NCBI RefSeq assembly: GCF_004339525.1
Contig: NZ_SMGE01000001.1
Location: 5,084,001-5,148,000 of the forward strand
Source of the DNA: Flavobacterium sp. 90
GTDB taxonomy: Bacteria; Bacteroidota; Bacteroidia; Flavobacteriales; Flavobacteriaceae
DNA: 64,000 bases
Direction of reading: 5' to 3'
The notes beneath the pieces were generated by a model. It did not search any database, was not told where the DNA came from, and saw only the letters and a list, made by a program, of their open reading frames with translations. Below, piece by piece: positions 16,611 through 24,654 of this stretch (positions are counted from its first letter, which is position 1; every line of letters begins with the position of its first letter). The position numbers were made by a program, and so were the translations under genes.

Positions 16611-17924
16611 ATGAAAAACTTTTTTCTATTTGCAATCGCAACTCTACTTATGAGTTCTTGCCAAAGTGATGATACTGCCGATGCTTCTTTTTCTATGAAA
16701 GCTACTAGCGCTGATTACTCCGGATATCCAGCTACAGTACAAACGGTTAGTGGAGATATTACAACCAATACAACCTGGACAAATGACAGGGTTTGGGAAA
16801 TTAATGGAATTGTACGTGTAAAATCTGGTGCCACCTTAACTATTCAGGCTGGAACGTTTATTAAAGAAAAGCCTCTTCCTGAAGGTTATGCTACAGGAGT
16901 TCTTGTGATTACTAAAACAGGAAAAATTGATGCACAAGGAACTGCAAATGCACCAGTTATTTTTACTAGTTATAATTTATTGGATGGCAATGCAAATACA
17001 GCTGCAAGGCCTGGAGATTTTGGAGGTATAGTACTTTTAGGAGACGCTCAGGTAAACAATGGTCAGTATACAAATCTTGTAGAAGGATTAGATTTCAATC
17101 GTTTGGCAAATTATGCCGAATTATATTATGGTGGTACAAATAATGGTCACAATGCAGGTATTTTGAATTTTGTGCGTATAGAATTTCCGGGATGTACCTT
17201 AGGATATGAAACTACATATACAATCGAGGCAAACGGTTTAACATTAGCCGGAGTGGGTAGCGGAACATTTATCGATCATATCCAGGTATCTTATGGTAAA
17301 GATGATTCATTTGAGTTTTTAGGAGGCAAAGTAAATGTAAGTCACTTAGTTTCTTTTGCTCCAGACGATGATAATTTTGATTTTGATCTTGGTTATACTG
17401 GAACAATTACAAAAGCCATCGCAATTGCTAACGGTAATTCAAGTCACAGTTATGTTGGTGGATACCCAGATTCAAATGGTATCGAATTAGATAACAATGC
17501 TGGAGGTACTACAACTATATTAATCACTCGTCCGGTTATTTCTCAAATGTCTATTATAGGTGTTAGCTCAACTACCGTTGCTGATCTATACGAAAATGCT
17601 ATCCAAGTACGTAGATTAGGACAAATCAGTCTTGCTAATGTCACGGTAACAGGATATAATAAAGGTATTAATTGGGAATCTCCATCATTGCCATCAAATT
17701 CTACTTGGTCTGGATTATCAATTCATGGATTTGATGACCCAATAACGCCAACAGCAACGATTTTAGGTTTGGGGAATGTAACGTCAATTGTAGCTCCTGC
17801 TCCAAAATGGGGACTAACACAGCCTTTTTTTAACGATGGAGCATTAGATCTTACCGGAAATACGGGAGCATTTAAAACAGAGGCAAACTGGACAAATACA
17901 TGGACCAAGTTTAATAATTTCTGA
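16611..17924 (+). CDS. Surface lipoprotein, beta-helix-like, paralog 1
   Basis: The 437-residue protein starts with a lipoprotein signal (MKNFFLFAIATLLMSSC, lipidated Cys17) followed by QSDD, an acidic stretch of the kind that directs Bacteroidota lipoproteins to the cell surface. The mature part begins YSGYPATVQTVSGDITTNTTW and has repeated beta-strand turns such as VRVKSGATLTIQAGTFIK, APVIFTSYNLLDG and GDFGGIVLLGDAQVNNG, typical of a right-handed parallel beta-helix. Members of this family are often mislabelled as multidrug transporters. It is closely related along its whole length to the product of 18511. Function unknown; position after the receptor suggests ligand capture. Confidence 0.75.
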   Translation: MKNFFLFAIATLLMSSCQSDDTADASFSMKATSADYSGYPATVQTVSGDITTNTTWTNDRVWEINGIVRVKSGATLTIQAGTFIKEKPLPEGYATGVLVITKTGKIDAQGTANAPVIFTSYNLLDGNANTAARPGDFGGIVLLGDAQVNNGQYTNLVEGLDFNRLANYAELYYGGTNNGHNAGILNFVRIEFPGCTLGYETTYTIEANGLTLAGVGSGTFIDHIQVSYGKDDSFEFLGGKVNVSHLVSFAPDDDNFDFDLGYTGTITKAIAIANGNSSHSYVGGYPDSNGIELDNNAGGTTTILITRPVISQMSIIGVSSTTVADLYENAIQVRRLGQISLANVTVTGYNKGINWESPSLPSNSTWSGLSIHGFDDPITPTATILGLGNVTSIVAPAPKWGLTQPFFNDGALDLTGNTGAFKTEANWTNTWTKFNNF

Positions 17925-18510
17925 TTTTTATAAGTTAATAAAAAGGAAGAAAAAATATGTTTTAATAAACTTTTTAAAACATGCGGTTGCTTATCTGTTA
18001 TGTAATATTAAGAAACCGTTAACAATAAATTTAAGCATGATATTTTGCTTTTTTGAAATCTAATACTTAGTAAGTACTGTGATTGTGTAGGGAAGATTTT
18101 ACAACACGATGCTTAATAGGTTTTCTTTAAAGACTCTTTTTTGAGGGAGAGTTTTTATAAAAAAAGTTCTTTGATAAGTTTTAAATAAATAAAATAGTAA
18201 AGGTTGCAGATATTCGGAATCTTCATACAAAGCCAAATCACCATAAAACGGCATTAGGTTTATCATATCCATAAACATCTAGCTTTTTATTTATTCTAAA
18301 ATTTAAAAGAGAATTCGACCCTGATCCTTTCATTAGATCAATCCTATAATGAAAGATGGAAGTAGGCGTAAACCTCCGGCGGTAAAGCGGAATCGTTTAT
18401 TGAAGAAAAGAATTTACCAAAAAAAGAGAAAGACCTAAGGAAAGATATTTTGCTGCTCTCTCCAAAGGCCTAGTTTAATAGCAGCAAATATAGCAATAAT
18501 TCCAATTATT
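17925..18510 (+). promoter_or_regulatory. Long leader/intergenic region of lipoprotein paralog 2
   Basis: No gene is seen in these 586 bp. It holds a perfect hairpin ATGTTTTAA/TTAAAACAT (17957-17982), a weak terminator-like ACTCT/AGAGT stem with a T-run (about 18135-18160), a perfect CTTTCATTA/TAATGAAAG hairpin (18327-18355), a 32-base block shared with the leader of the gene at 20092 (18369-18400), and a perfect TTTGCTGCT/AGCAGCAAA stem (18449-18488) ending 22 nt before the ATG. The series of stems suggests a structured 5' untranslated RNA. Confidence 0.5.
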
Positions 18511-19827
18511 ATGAAAAAATTTTTTCTATGTGCAATGATAGCTCTGGCTGTTACTTCTTGCCAAAATGATGATTCTTCTGCTGATTCTTCTTTTTCTATG
18601 AAAGCTGCTGGTGCTGATTACTCAGGATACCCTGCAACAGTACAAACTGTAAGTGGAGATATTACTGTAAACACAACTTGGACTAGCGACAAAGTTTGGG
18701 AAATCAACGGAGTAGTAAGAGTAAAATCTGGTGCTACATTAACAATTCAGGCAGGTACTTATATTAAAGCAAAACCTCTTGCTGCAGGTGTTGCTACAGG
18801 AGTTCTTGTAATTACTAAAACAGGTAAAATCGACGCACAAGGAACTGCTGCATCTCCGGTTATCTTTACAAGTTACAATTTATTAGATGGTAACGCAACT
18901 ACAAAAGCAACTCCTGGAGATTTTGGTGGAGTTGTTGTTTTAGGAGACGCTCCGGTAAACAATGGATTAACTACAAACGTTATCGAAGGATTAGGAGATC
19001 AGCCTAATGTTTCTGATTTCTACTACGGAGGAACAAATTCAGTTCACAATGGTGGAGCTATAAACTATGTACGTATCGAATTTGCAGGACGTATTCTTGA
19101 TGCTGCAACAGGAGTTGAAATCAACGGATTAACTTTTGGTGGTGCTGGTTCTGCTACAGTGGTTGATCACGTTCAGGTTTCTTACGGAAGAGATGATTCA
19201 TTCGAATTTTTTGGAGGAACAGTAAATGTAAACCATTTAGTTTCTTTTGCTCCAGATGATGATAACTTTGATTTTGATCTTGGTTACACAGGAACAGTTA
19301 CAAAAGCTATCGCAATTGCAGATAGTAATTCTACTCACAGTACTTCAGGTAGTGGATCTACATTAAGCCCGGATTCAAACGGTATCGAATTAGATAACAA
19401 CGCTGGAGGTACTACAACTACATTAATTACTCGTCCGGTAATTAATCAATTGTCTATCATTGGAGTTAGCTCTGCTACAACAGCTAATTTATACGAAAAT
19501 GCAATCCACGTTCGTAGATTAGGACAAATCAGTCTTACTAACGTTACTGTAACTGGATACAATAAAGGAATCTACTGGGAAGCTCCTTCATTGTCAAGTA
19601 ACTCTACTTGGTCTTTATTATCTATTCACGGATTTGTTAATCCAGTATTACCTACAACAACAAGTTTAGGTCTTGGAAACACAACTTCAACAGTAAATCC
19701 AGCTACAGCTTGGGGACTTACACAACCATTCTTCAACAATGGTACATTAGACTTATCAGGTGCTACAGGAGCTTTCAAAACAGAAGCTAACTGGACTAAC
19801 ACTTGGACTAGGTTTACAAATTTCTAA
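18511..19827 (+). CDS. Surface lipoprotein, beta-helix-like, paralog 2 (probably highly expressed)
   Basis: The 438-residue protein resembles that of 16611 throughout: signal MKKFFLCAMIALAVTSC (Cys17), acidic QNDDSSADSS tether, YSGYPATVQTVSGDIT, and shared blocks such as FAPDDDNFDFDLGYTGT and SNGIELDNNAGGTTT. Codon choice differs from its twin: AAC, TTC and TAC are much more frequent here, a mark of strong expression in these genomes. It has a long structured leader and a strong terminator at 19854. It probably sits on the cell surface as part of the receptor system upstream; the ligand is unknown. Confidence 0.78.
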   Translation: MKKFFLCAMIALAVTSCQNDDSSADSSFSMKAAGADYSGYPATVQTVSGDITVNTTWTSDKVWEINGVVRVKSGATLTIQAGTYIKAKPLAAGVATGVLVITKTGKIDAQGTAASPVIFTSYNLLDGNATTKATPGDFGGVVVLGDAPVNNGLTTNVIEGLGDQPNVSDFYYGGTNSVHNGGAINYVRIEFAGRILDAATGVEINGLTFGGAGSATVVDHVQVSYGRDDSFEFFGGTVNVNHLVSFAPDDDNFDFDLGYTGTVTKAIAIADSNSTHSTSGSGSTLSPDSNGIELDNNAGGTTTTLITRPVINQLSIIGVSSATTANLYENAIHVRRLGQISLTNVTVTGYNKGIYWEAPSLSSNSTWSLLSIHGFVNPVLPTTTSLGLGNTTSTVNPATAWGLTQPFFNNGTLDLSGATGAFKTEANWTNTWTRFTNF

Positions 19828-19853
19828 TTGTCAGGTTAATAAATATTTAATTC

Positions 19854-19886
19854 AGCATGGGCAGCATTTTTGCCCATGCTTTTTAA
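19854..19886 (+). terminator. Rho-independent terminator
   Basis: Perfect arms AGCATGGGCA (19854-19863) and TGCCCATGCT (19871-19880) with a 7-base loop are followed by TTTT. It ends the transcript of the lipoprotein gene at 18511. Confidence 0.9.
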
Positions 19887-19931
19887 AAACAAAAAATAAA
19901 AAAAACTATACTATTTTTTTACTAATGATTA

Positions 19932-20015
19932 CAAATTGCTTCATCTGCCCAATTCACAATATGGGAAGATGATTTTGAGGATGAAGAAGTTTCTGATTGC
20001 TTTTTACTCGATTGA
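19932..20015 (+). pseudogene. Decayed fragment of a 20092-type lipoprotein gene
   Basis: Read in frame from 19932 the sequence gives IASSAQ and then FTIWEDDFEDEEVSDCFLLD before a stop at 20013. The intact gene at 20092 has FTIWEDDFEDGDVSDWVLLD in the corresponding place, and the DNA matches over about 60 bases starting at AATTCACAATATGGGAAGAT. No start codon or signal peptide precedes it. It is a remnant of a partial duplication lying just before the leader of the intact gene. Confidence 0.65.
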
Positions 20016-20022
20016 TAACAAC

Positions 20023-20054
20023 TAAACCTTCGGAAATAAAGCAGAATAGTTTAT
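20023..20054 (+). promoter_or_regulatory. Conserved leader block shared with lipoprotein paralog 2
   Basis: The 32-base block starting TAAACCTTCGG and ending AATAGTTTAT aligns without gaps to 18369-18400 (TAAACCTCCGG to AATCGTTTAT) with 26 identical positions. Both lie in the untranslated region before lipoprotein genes that share the same signal-peptide sequence. Confidence 0.55.
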
Positions 20055-20091
20055 AAAAAGTATTTGCTAAATACGCACTAATTAATTTATT

Positions 20092-20790
20092 ATGAAAAAC
20101 TTTTTTTTAATTGCAATTATAGCTCTGATTGCAATTTCTTGCCAAAATGATGATCCCATTGTTTCTTCTCCTCCCGTGGTGGTAGAACCTGAACCTGAGT
20201 CTCCTGAAGAACCTGCAAGTGGTAAATTCACAATATGGGAAGATGATTTTGAAGACGGAGACGTTTCTGATTGGGTTTTGCTGGATAAAGATGGAAATAA
20301 GAGCAACTGGAGTGCCCGAAAAAACATTCAGGTTGATGAATCCGGAGCAATTGTAAATGGAACTATTAATATATTAGGGACTTATAACATTGATCTAAGT
20401 ACCGGAGCACCACTTGAAAATATGGAAGAAAACTGGGCTACAACAGCACCAATTGATTTGTCGTATTACTCAGGAAAAATTGAATTAGTTATTAATGCGC
20501 AAACTTCTATTTATGATGCCTCGCATGATTTATTAGTATATGGTTCAACATCATCAGATCCGGCAACTTTTAAACTTTTGTCAACAATACATTTAAAACG
20601 AGAAACAATGCTCGATGCAGAGTTTAAAGATTACACATTAGATATTTCAGAATTTAAAGGCAGTCATAATGTTTATATTTCATTCGTAAATGAAAACACA
20701 AGCTTTGTAGGCTATGAAATTGACAAAATATCGATCACAGCCGAAGGGCTTTTAGAAAACGTTTTGAAAAAAGCACCTAAGTCAAACTAA
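20092..20790 (+). CDS. Surface lipoprotein with choice-of-anchor J-like domain
   Basis: The 232-residue protein has a lipoprotein signal (MKNFFLIAIIALIAISC, Cys17) and QNDD tether almost identical to those of the beta-helix lipoproteins, then a proline/glutamate-rich linker (VVVEPEPESPEEPASG). The mature domain FTIWEDDFEDGDVSDWVLLDKDGNKSNW, through NWATTAPIDLSYYSG to VYISFVNENTSFVGYEIDKISI, follows the MAM/choice-of-anchor J beta-sandwich pattern, often an adhesin or carbohydrate-binding module. It appears to be a chimera: same leader and signal as paralog 2 but a different body. Likely surface exposed; function unknown. Confidence 0.72.
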   Translation: MKNFFLIAIIALIAISCQNDDPIVSSPPVVVEPEPESPEEPASGKFTIWEDDFEDGDVSDWVLLDKDGNKSNWSARKNIQVDESGAIVNGTINILGTYNIDLSTGAPLENMEENWATTAPIDLSYYSGKIELVINAQTSIYDASHDLLVYGSTSSDPATFKLLSTIHLKRETMLDAEFKDYTLDISEFKGSHNVYISFVNENTSFVGYEIDKISITAEGLLENVLKKAPKSN

Positions 20791-20891
20791 AACATATATT
20801 TCTAAAAAATAAAATTTATCAAAAACTAAAAACAAATCAGTAGTTGTTTTTTATAAAAGAACAAAAAACAGTTACTAATTACATATATAAA

Positions 20892-21665
20892 ATGAAAAAC
20901 AAGATTGTAAACGCACTTTTTTTTTTAATAGCACTTCTCTTTTTAGAGTCTTGTACAAATGACGAATTAGTTCCTTATTATCCGGAACAAAAAGCAGGAA
21001 AGTTGGTTATTAGAGGTTATAATGCACGCGCAGATTCTATTCAGATTGCTGTAAATGGCAAAGTAATAAAAATTGGAAATAAGAATGCATTCGTCAAAAA
21101 TATTGTCAGAGATTATGATTTTGTGATCTATGAAAATGCACCCAAAGATATCGTGATTACAAATAAAAGAAGCAAAGAAATTTTGCATTCCTACCACATA
21201 ACAAGTAATAAAAGCATTGATACCATTTCGTTTTATCATAAGAAAGATTTATGGGTTGACAATGTTTTAGCCACAAAACCCGGAGTATTAACAAATCCAA
21301 AAGATGCTGGATTTAAATTTATTTTTCCAACATTCAATAAGTATTCAAATACTGCATATAAAGGAAATCTAGATGGAATTATACGAAATTTAGACGGAGA
21401 AACTGTTGCTGTAGCACAAAACATTGGACAAAATCAATACAGTACTTTCGTTGAATTTCAGGCTTCATTGCCTCCAATTATAAAAATGGAATTAGTAAAA
21501 CACGGCACAACCGAATCTTATATACCCGGAAAACAGGTTTTTGTAGTAATGTTAATGACTGCAAACAAATCAAGGTTGATTGTTCTTGACGAAAAAAAGG
21601 CAGATAATGGTCAATTTTCAGGTGTAGATGGATCCTTGAATCTGGCAGATTTTTTTGAATTCTAA
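20892..21665 (+). CDS. Putative lipoprotein, unknown function
   Basis: From ATG 20892 (the upstream frame is AT-rich and noncoding in look) the product is 257 residues with a lipoprotein signal (MKNKIVNALFFLIALLFLESC, Cys21) followed by TNDE. The mature part is beta-rich: GKLVIRGYNARADSIQIAVNGKVIKIG resembles the start of DUF4397-like domains, then a second beta region (FKFIFPTFNKYSNTAYKGNLDG). No catalytic motif is seen. It lies between the anchor-J lipoprotein and the S41 peptidase, all in one orientation with gaps of 46-101 nt, so it is probably part of the same surface locus. Confidence 0.65.
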   Translation: MKNKIVNALFFLIALLFLESCTNDELVPYYPEQKAGKLVIRGYNARADSIQIAVNGKVIKIGNKNAFVKNIVRDYDFVIYENAPKDIVITNKRSKEILHSYHITSNKSIDTISFYHKKDLWVDNVLATKPGVLTNPKDAGFKFIFPTFNKYSNTAYKGNLDGIIRNLDGETVAVAQNIGQNQYSTFVEFQASLPPIIKMELVKHGTTESYIPGKQVFVVMLMTANKSRLIVLDEKKADNGQFSGVDGSLNLADFFEF

Positions 21666-21711
21666 TAGCATTATTTTAAGAGTTTAGGTTCCATAATTTT
21701 AAAAGTTTAAA

Positions 21712-23064
21712 ATGAAATATTCTTCTCTTATCAGAATCCTTTTTTTTCTTTTTTTCGGCATATTTTTAATTTCCTGCGAAGTCGATGACAAACCGGAAGT
21801 ATATGAAGAAGGTTCCAATAAATACACCAATGATTGGATTTACAATCAAATGAAAAAGTATTATAAATGGAATGAAACAATGCCTGATAAGGGAGATTTA
21901 ACCATAAATCCAAAAGAATATTTCAACAGATTATTATATAAATCAGATGTGTATTCGTATGCTGTGAATCCAAATTTACCAGAAACGGTTCCGCAGAGTT
22001 TACGCAGAAATTTTGGGTTTGATATTTCTTTTGTAGAATATCAAAGCAAAATTTATGGCGTGATTTTATATGCTTTAGAAGGTTCTCCGGCTAAAAATTA
22101 CGGATTATTAAGAGGACAATTAATAACGAATATTAATGGAGAAGAACTGAATTTGAATAATTATGAGAAGATTTATAAAAGCATAATAACGACAACTCAT
22201 TTAGATTTAAAAATAGTTTCCTATTCAAAAGAAACGGGTTTTTCTCAACCGGAATCAGTTTCTTTATCACAAGGATTTTCTTTTTCACAGCCAATTTTTC
22301 CGAAAGTATTTACAAACAATAATACTAAAATTGGGTATGTAGAAATTCCGCATTTTGATGTTGGTCAAGCCAAATTATTTCAAGAGATTTTTCAGGAACT
22401 AAAAACTCAGAATATAACCGAATTAGTTTTGGATCTGAGATATAATGGAGGAGGAGATGTATCATCGGCAACAGCCTTAAGTATAGTTCTGGCACCAAAT
22501 ATAAAAGCAAGTGATCTTTTTATACAATTTGAAGGAAATAAAAACGGAGGACTTGTAAAACAATCTTTTCAGGAAGCCTTAGAAAGTAACGAGCGCAATG
22601 TAAGTTTTGAGGTCCTCAAAAATGTACATCCGGATATTAAGAAACTCTATATTTTATGCGGAAAACGAACTGCTTCTGCTTCAGAAATAATGATTAATAA
22701 TCTTCGTCCTTTTATGGAGGTTATTACAATAGGCGAAAAAACTGTGGGTAAAGATGTAGCAGGTTTTCCTATAGAAGACGACAGGATTCCAAATAAGATA
22801 GGCTGGATATTATATCCTTCTATCTATAAACTTTTCAACGCAAAACACGAAGGTGATTATTCAAGCGGAATAAATCCAACTATTTCCTTTGATGAATTGC
22901 AGGAACCGGAGATTTTTGCTTTAGGCAATCGTTCAGAACTTTTGCTAAGTGCAGCAATAAATATGCAATCCGGAAATACCAATAAAACGAAAACTTCAAC
23001 AGCAAGATCATTACCATTGTCCAAAATTTATATCGATGCTGATCCGTTATTGGCGAAGCCTTAA
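21712..23064 (+). CDS. S41-family (C-terminal processing type) peptidase lipoprotein
   Basis: The 450-residue protein has a lipoprotein signal (Cys22, then EVDDKPEVYEEGS), an N-terminal helical part, a PDZ-like domain (about 103-170: FVEYQSKIYGVILYALEGSPAKNYGL, GQLITNINGEEL) and an S41 peptidase domain. The latter shows GYVEIPHFD, ELVLDLRYNGGGDVSSA (about 237-253) and CGKRTASASEIMINNLRP, where Ser322 would be the nucleophile and a Lys in GEKTVGKDV its partner. It likely cleaves envelope or surface proteins, perhaps those of the adjacent lipoproteins. It closes the surface locus except for a small ORF. Confidence 0.85.
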   Translation: MKYSSLIRILFFLFFGIFLISCEVDDKPEVYEEGSNKYTNDWIYNQMKKYYKWNETMPDKGDLTINPKEYFNRLLYKSDVYSYAVNPNLPETVPQSLRRNFGFDISFVEYQSKIYGVILYALEGSPAKNYGLLRGQLITNINGEELNLNNYEKIYKSIITTTHLDLKIVSYSKETGFSQPESVSLSQGFSFSQPIFPKVFTNNNTKIGYVEIPHFDVGQAKLFQEIFQELKTQNITELVLDLRYNGGGDVSSATALSIVLAPNIKASDLFIQFEGNKNGGLVKQSFQEALESNERNVSFEVLKNVHPDIKKLYILCGKRTASASEIMINNLRPFMEVITIGEKTVGKDVAGFPIEDDRIPNKIGWILYPSIYKLFNAKHEGDYSSGINPTISFDELQEPEIFALGNRSELLLSAAINMQSGNTNKTKTSTARSLPLSKIYIDADPLLAKP

Positions 23065-23105
23065 ATTCAAATTTTTAAATATTATTTATATTAGAGTATT
23101 TTATT

Positions 23106-23375
23106 ATGCAAGGAATAAATTCTTCAGAGCATCGTATTTTGTTGGCAGCATTTCGGAAATTTGAATATATGGCTTCAATTTCCAAGAATAAAATGGAGGA
23201 AAACGAAGATGCTAATACACGAAAAGCCATGAAAGAACTTGATGCACTCTACGATAAGTTTCAGGTATTATTTGTCGAGTTAAAAAAATGCAGCGATGAT
23301 TATGAAATCAAAAAGAAATCGACCCGAAGCATCATTAATAAAAGTATAAGGAAATTAGCGCCTGTTTTTTTGTAA
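23106..23375 (+). CDS. Small hypothetical protein
   Basis: An 89-residue, highly charged, helical protein (HRILLAAFRKFEYMASISKNKMEENEDANTRKAMKELDALYDKFQVLF) with a basic tail. No signal peptide, membrane segment or known motif. It starts 41 nt after the S41 peptidase on the same strand and may be its last operon member. The codon use is like that of the neighbours, which favours a real gene. Confidence 0.55.
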   Translation: MQGINSSEHRILLAAFRKFEYMASISKNKMEENEDANTRKAMKELDALYDKFQVLFVELKKCSDDYEIKKKSTRSIINKSIRKLAPVFL

Positions 23376-23401
23376 AAGTAGTTATCTAAAAGCTCAAACA
23401 T

Positions 23402-23556
23402 AATATTGTCATTTCGATCCCGAGGCTTCGGGAGAGAAAGCTCGACAAAGATTAGCGACAATATAGAACGCGGATGACGCTGATTCGCTTTGCGAAAACA
23501 CAGATTAAAACGGATTTTATTCGCTCAATATTCTCATTTTTCGAAATGATAATATT
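23402..23556. repeat. Composite palindromic element (family A arms around repeat B)
   Basis: The 16-base arms AATATTGTCATTTCGA (23402) and TCGAAATGATAATATT (23541) pair except for one position. Between them are ATCCCGAGGCTTCGGGAG (a hairpin), CTCGACAAAGATTAGCGAC and a B block starting CGCGGATGACGCTGATTCGC (about 23469-23520). This shows that A arms and B bodies are parts of one element. Confidence 0.8.
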
Positions 23557-23740
23557 ATGTTTAAGCTTTGCGTCTTTCCAAGAGATCTATTTGATAATAT
23601 TTAGCTGTTAATATTTAGTTTTATACTTACAGAAAACATCTAATCAAAAAAATAACACTTTATAAAGATCTGAAATAGAGTTGTCTTTAAAAAAATAATA
23701 AAAGTTAAGAAGTAAAAATCCAATTATAACTTGATTTTTA

Positions 23741-23748
23741 TAGATTTG
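23741..23748 (+). promoter_or_regulatory. -7 element upstream of the secreted protein at 23798
   Basis: TAGATTTG fits TAnnTTTG and is 50 nt before the ATG. No TTG is found at the usual -33 distance. Confidence 0.45.
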
Positions 23749-23797
23749 TATAATGTATTATTCCCAAAAATCAGTTGGGATACAATTATAAAATCTA

Positions 23798-24439
23798 ATG
23801 CCAATGAAATCTGTTACTTCAATATTTTTGTTCTTAATACTTGTGTGTTCTAATTCTTATTCACAATTGAGTGCAGATAAAATATTCGAAAGCTTTAAAC
23901 AAGGCGACCGCACAAACTGTTCATCGATTGCTTTCATTAAGGCTTCTTTAAATATTTATGGATTAGACAATCTTTTTGAATATGAACAGATAAATGATAA
24001 TCTACATAAAATAACACTAAAAAACGGTGCGTCGTTTAATATTAATAATGACGAAATGAACAAAGCCAAAGAATCTGCGGGTTTTGTGTTCATTAAAGAC
24101 AATTGCGATAGCGAAAAAATAACCGATTATGCCGTCTTGACTTATGCTGTTATGGCAAAATACAAGCAGATTATCGACAAAGAATCAACTTTTGACAGAG
24201 CGTTAGAAGATTTAGAAGACGGCGCGGTATATACGCCAACAATCTACAAGTATTTAGGATTTAAACTAGGAAAGCAAGTGCAAAAACTAAAGAGACAATC
24301 CGGAAGTGAATTTTGCGGAGTTGTTGCCTGGTCATCTGCACATGCCGTTTTTGTTTGCGAAGAATTTATGGATTATTACGGCAACAAAAAAAGCATATGG
24401 ATAAAATATCCAGGTCGTTTTAGAGTAATAAAGTCATAA
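23798..24439 (+). CDS. Secreted protein, possible papain/calpain-like cysteine peptidase relative
   Basis: The 213-residue protein has a signal peptide (MPMKSVTSIFLFLILVCSNSYSQ). After it, FKQGDRTNCSSIAFIKASLNIYG recalls the QGxxGDCWLLAAL active-site helix of calpain-like cysteine peptidases, with Cys41 in the nucleophile position. Near the end SSAHAVFVCEEFMDYYGNKKSIW has His182 in a beta strand followed by Asp/Asn (192/196), which matches the order Cys-His-Asn. This is a weak motif match; the protein could also be an inactive relative or unrelated. An isolated gene with its own -7 element. Confidence 0.6.
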   Translation: MPMKSVTSIFLFLILVCSNSYSQLSADKIFESFKQGDRTNCSSIAFIKASLNIYGLDNLFEYEQINDNLHKITLKNGASFNINNDEMNKAKESAGFVFIKDNCDSEKITDYAVLTYAVMAKYKQIIDKESTFDRALEDLEDGAVYTPTIYKYLGFKLGKQVQKLKRQSGSEFCGVVAWSSAHAVFVCEEFMDYYGNKKSIWIKYPGRFRVIKS

Positions 24440-24601
24440 ATTACACTTATTATTACGTTGCAAAACAGTACTAAAATTGATTTCTTAATAATTTTTTGTC
24501 AAAAAGGAGCATTCCAAACATGGTATAATAACCCCTATAAGTGTCTGTAATAGCATATTGCGAAAAGTTAAAATTTTATTAAAAAAAAGAAATCAATAAA
24601 G

Positions 24602-24631
24602 TTGCAGTTTAAGTTTAATTATATATTTTTG
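24602..24631 (+). promoter_or_regulatory. Strong consensus promoter
   Basis: TTG at 24602-24604, a 19-base spacer and TATTTTTG at 24624-24631 match the full Bacteroidota promoter (TTG-N19-TAnnTTTG). It is 23 nt before the ATG of the small secreted protein at 24655. Confidence 0.75.
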
Positions 24632-24654
24632 TTTTATTAACAACCAATTACATT

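Noticed and set aside
19760..19972. 70-codon frame across the end of the lipoprotein gene and its terminator
   Set aside because: Wrong phase of the lipoprotein gene, then runs through the terminator hairpin.
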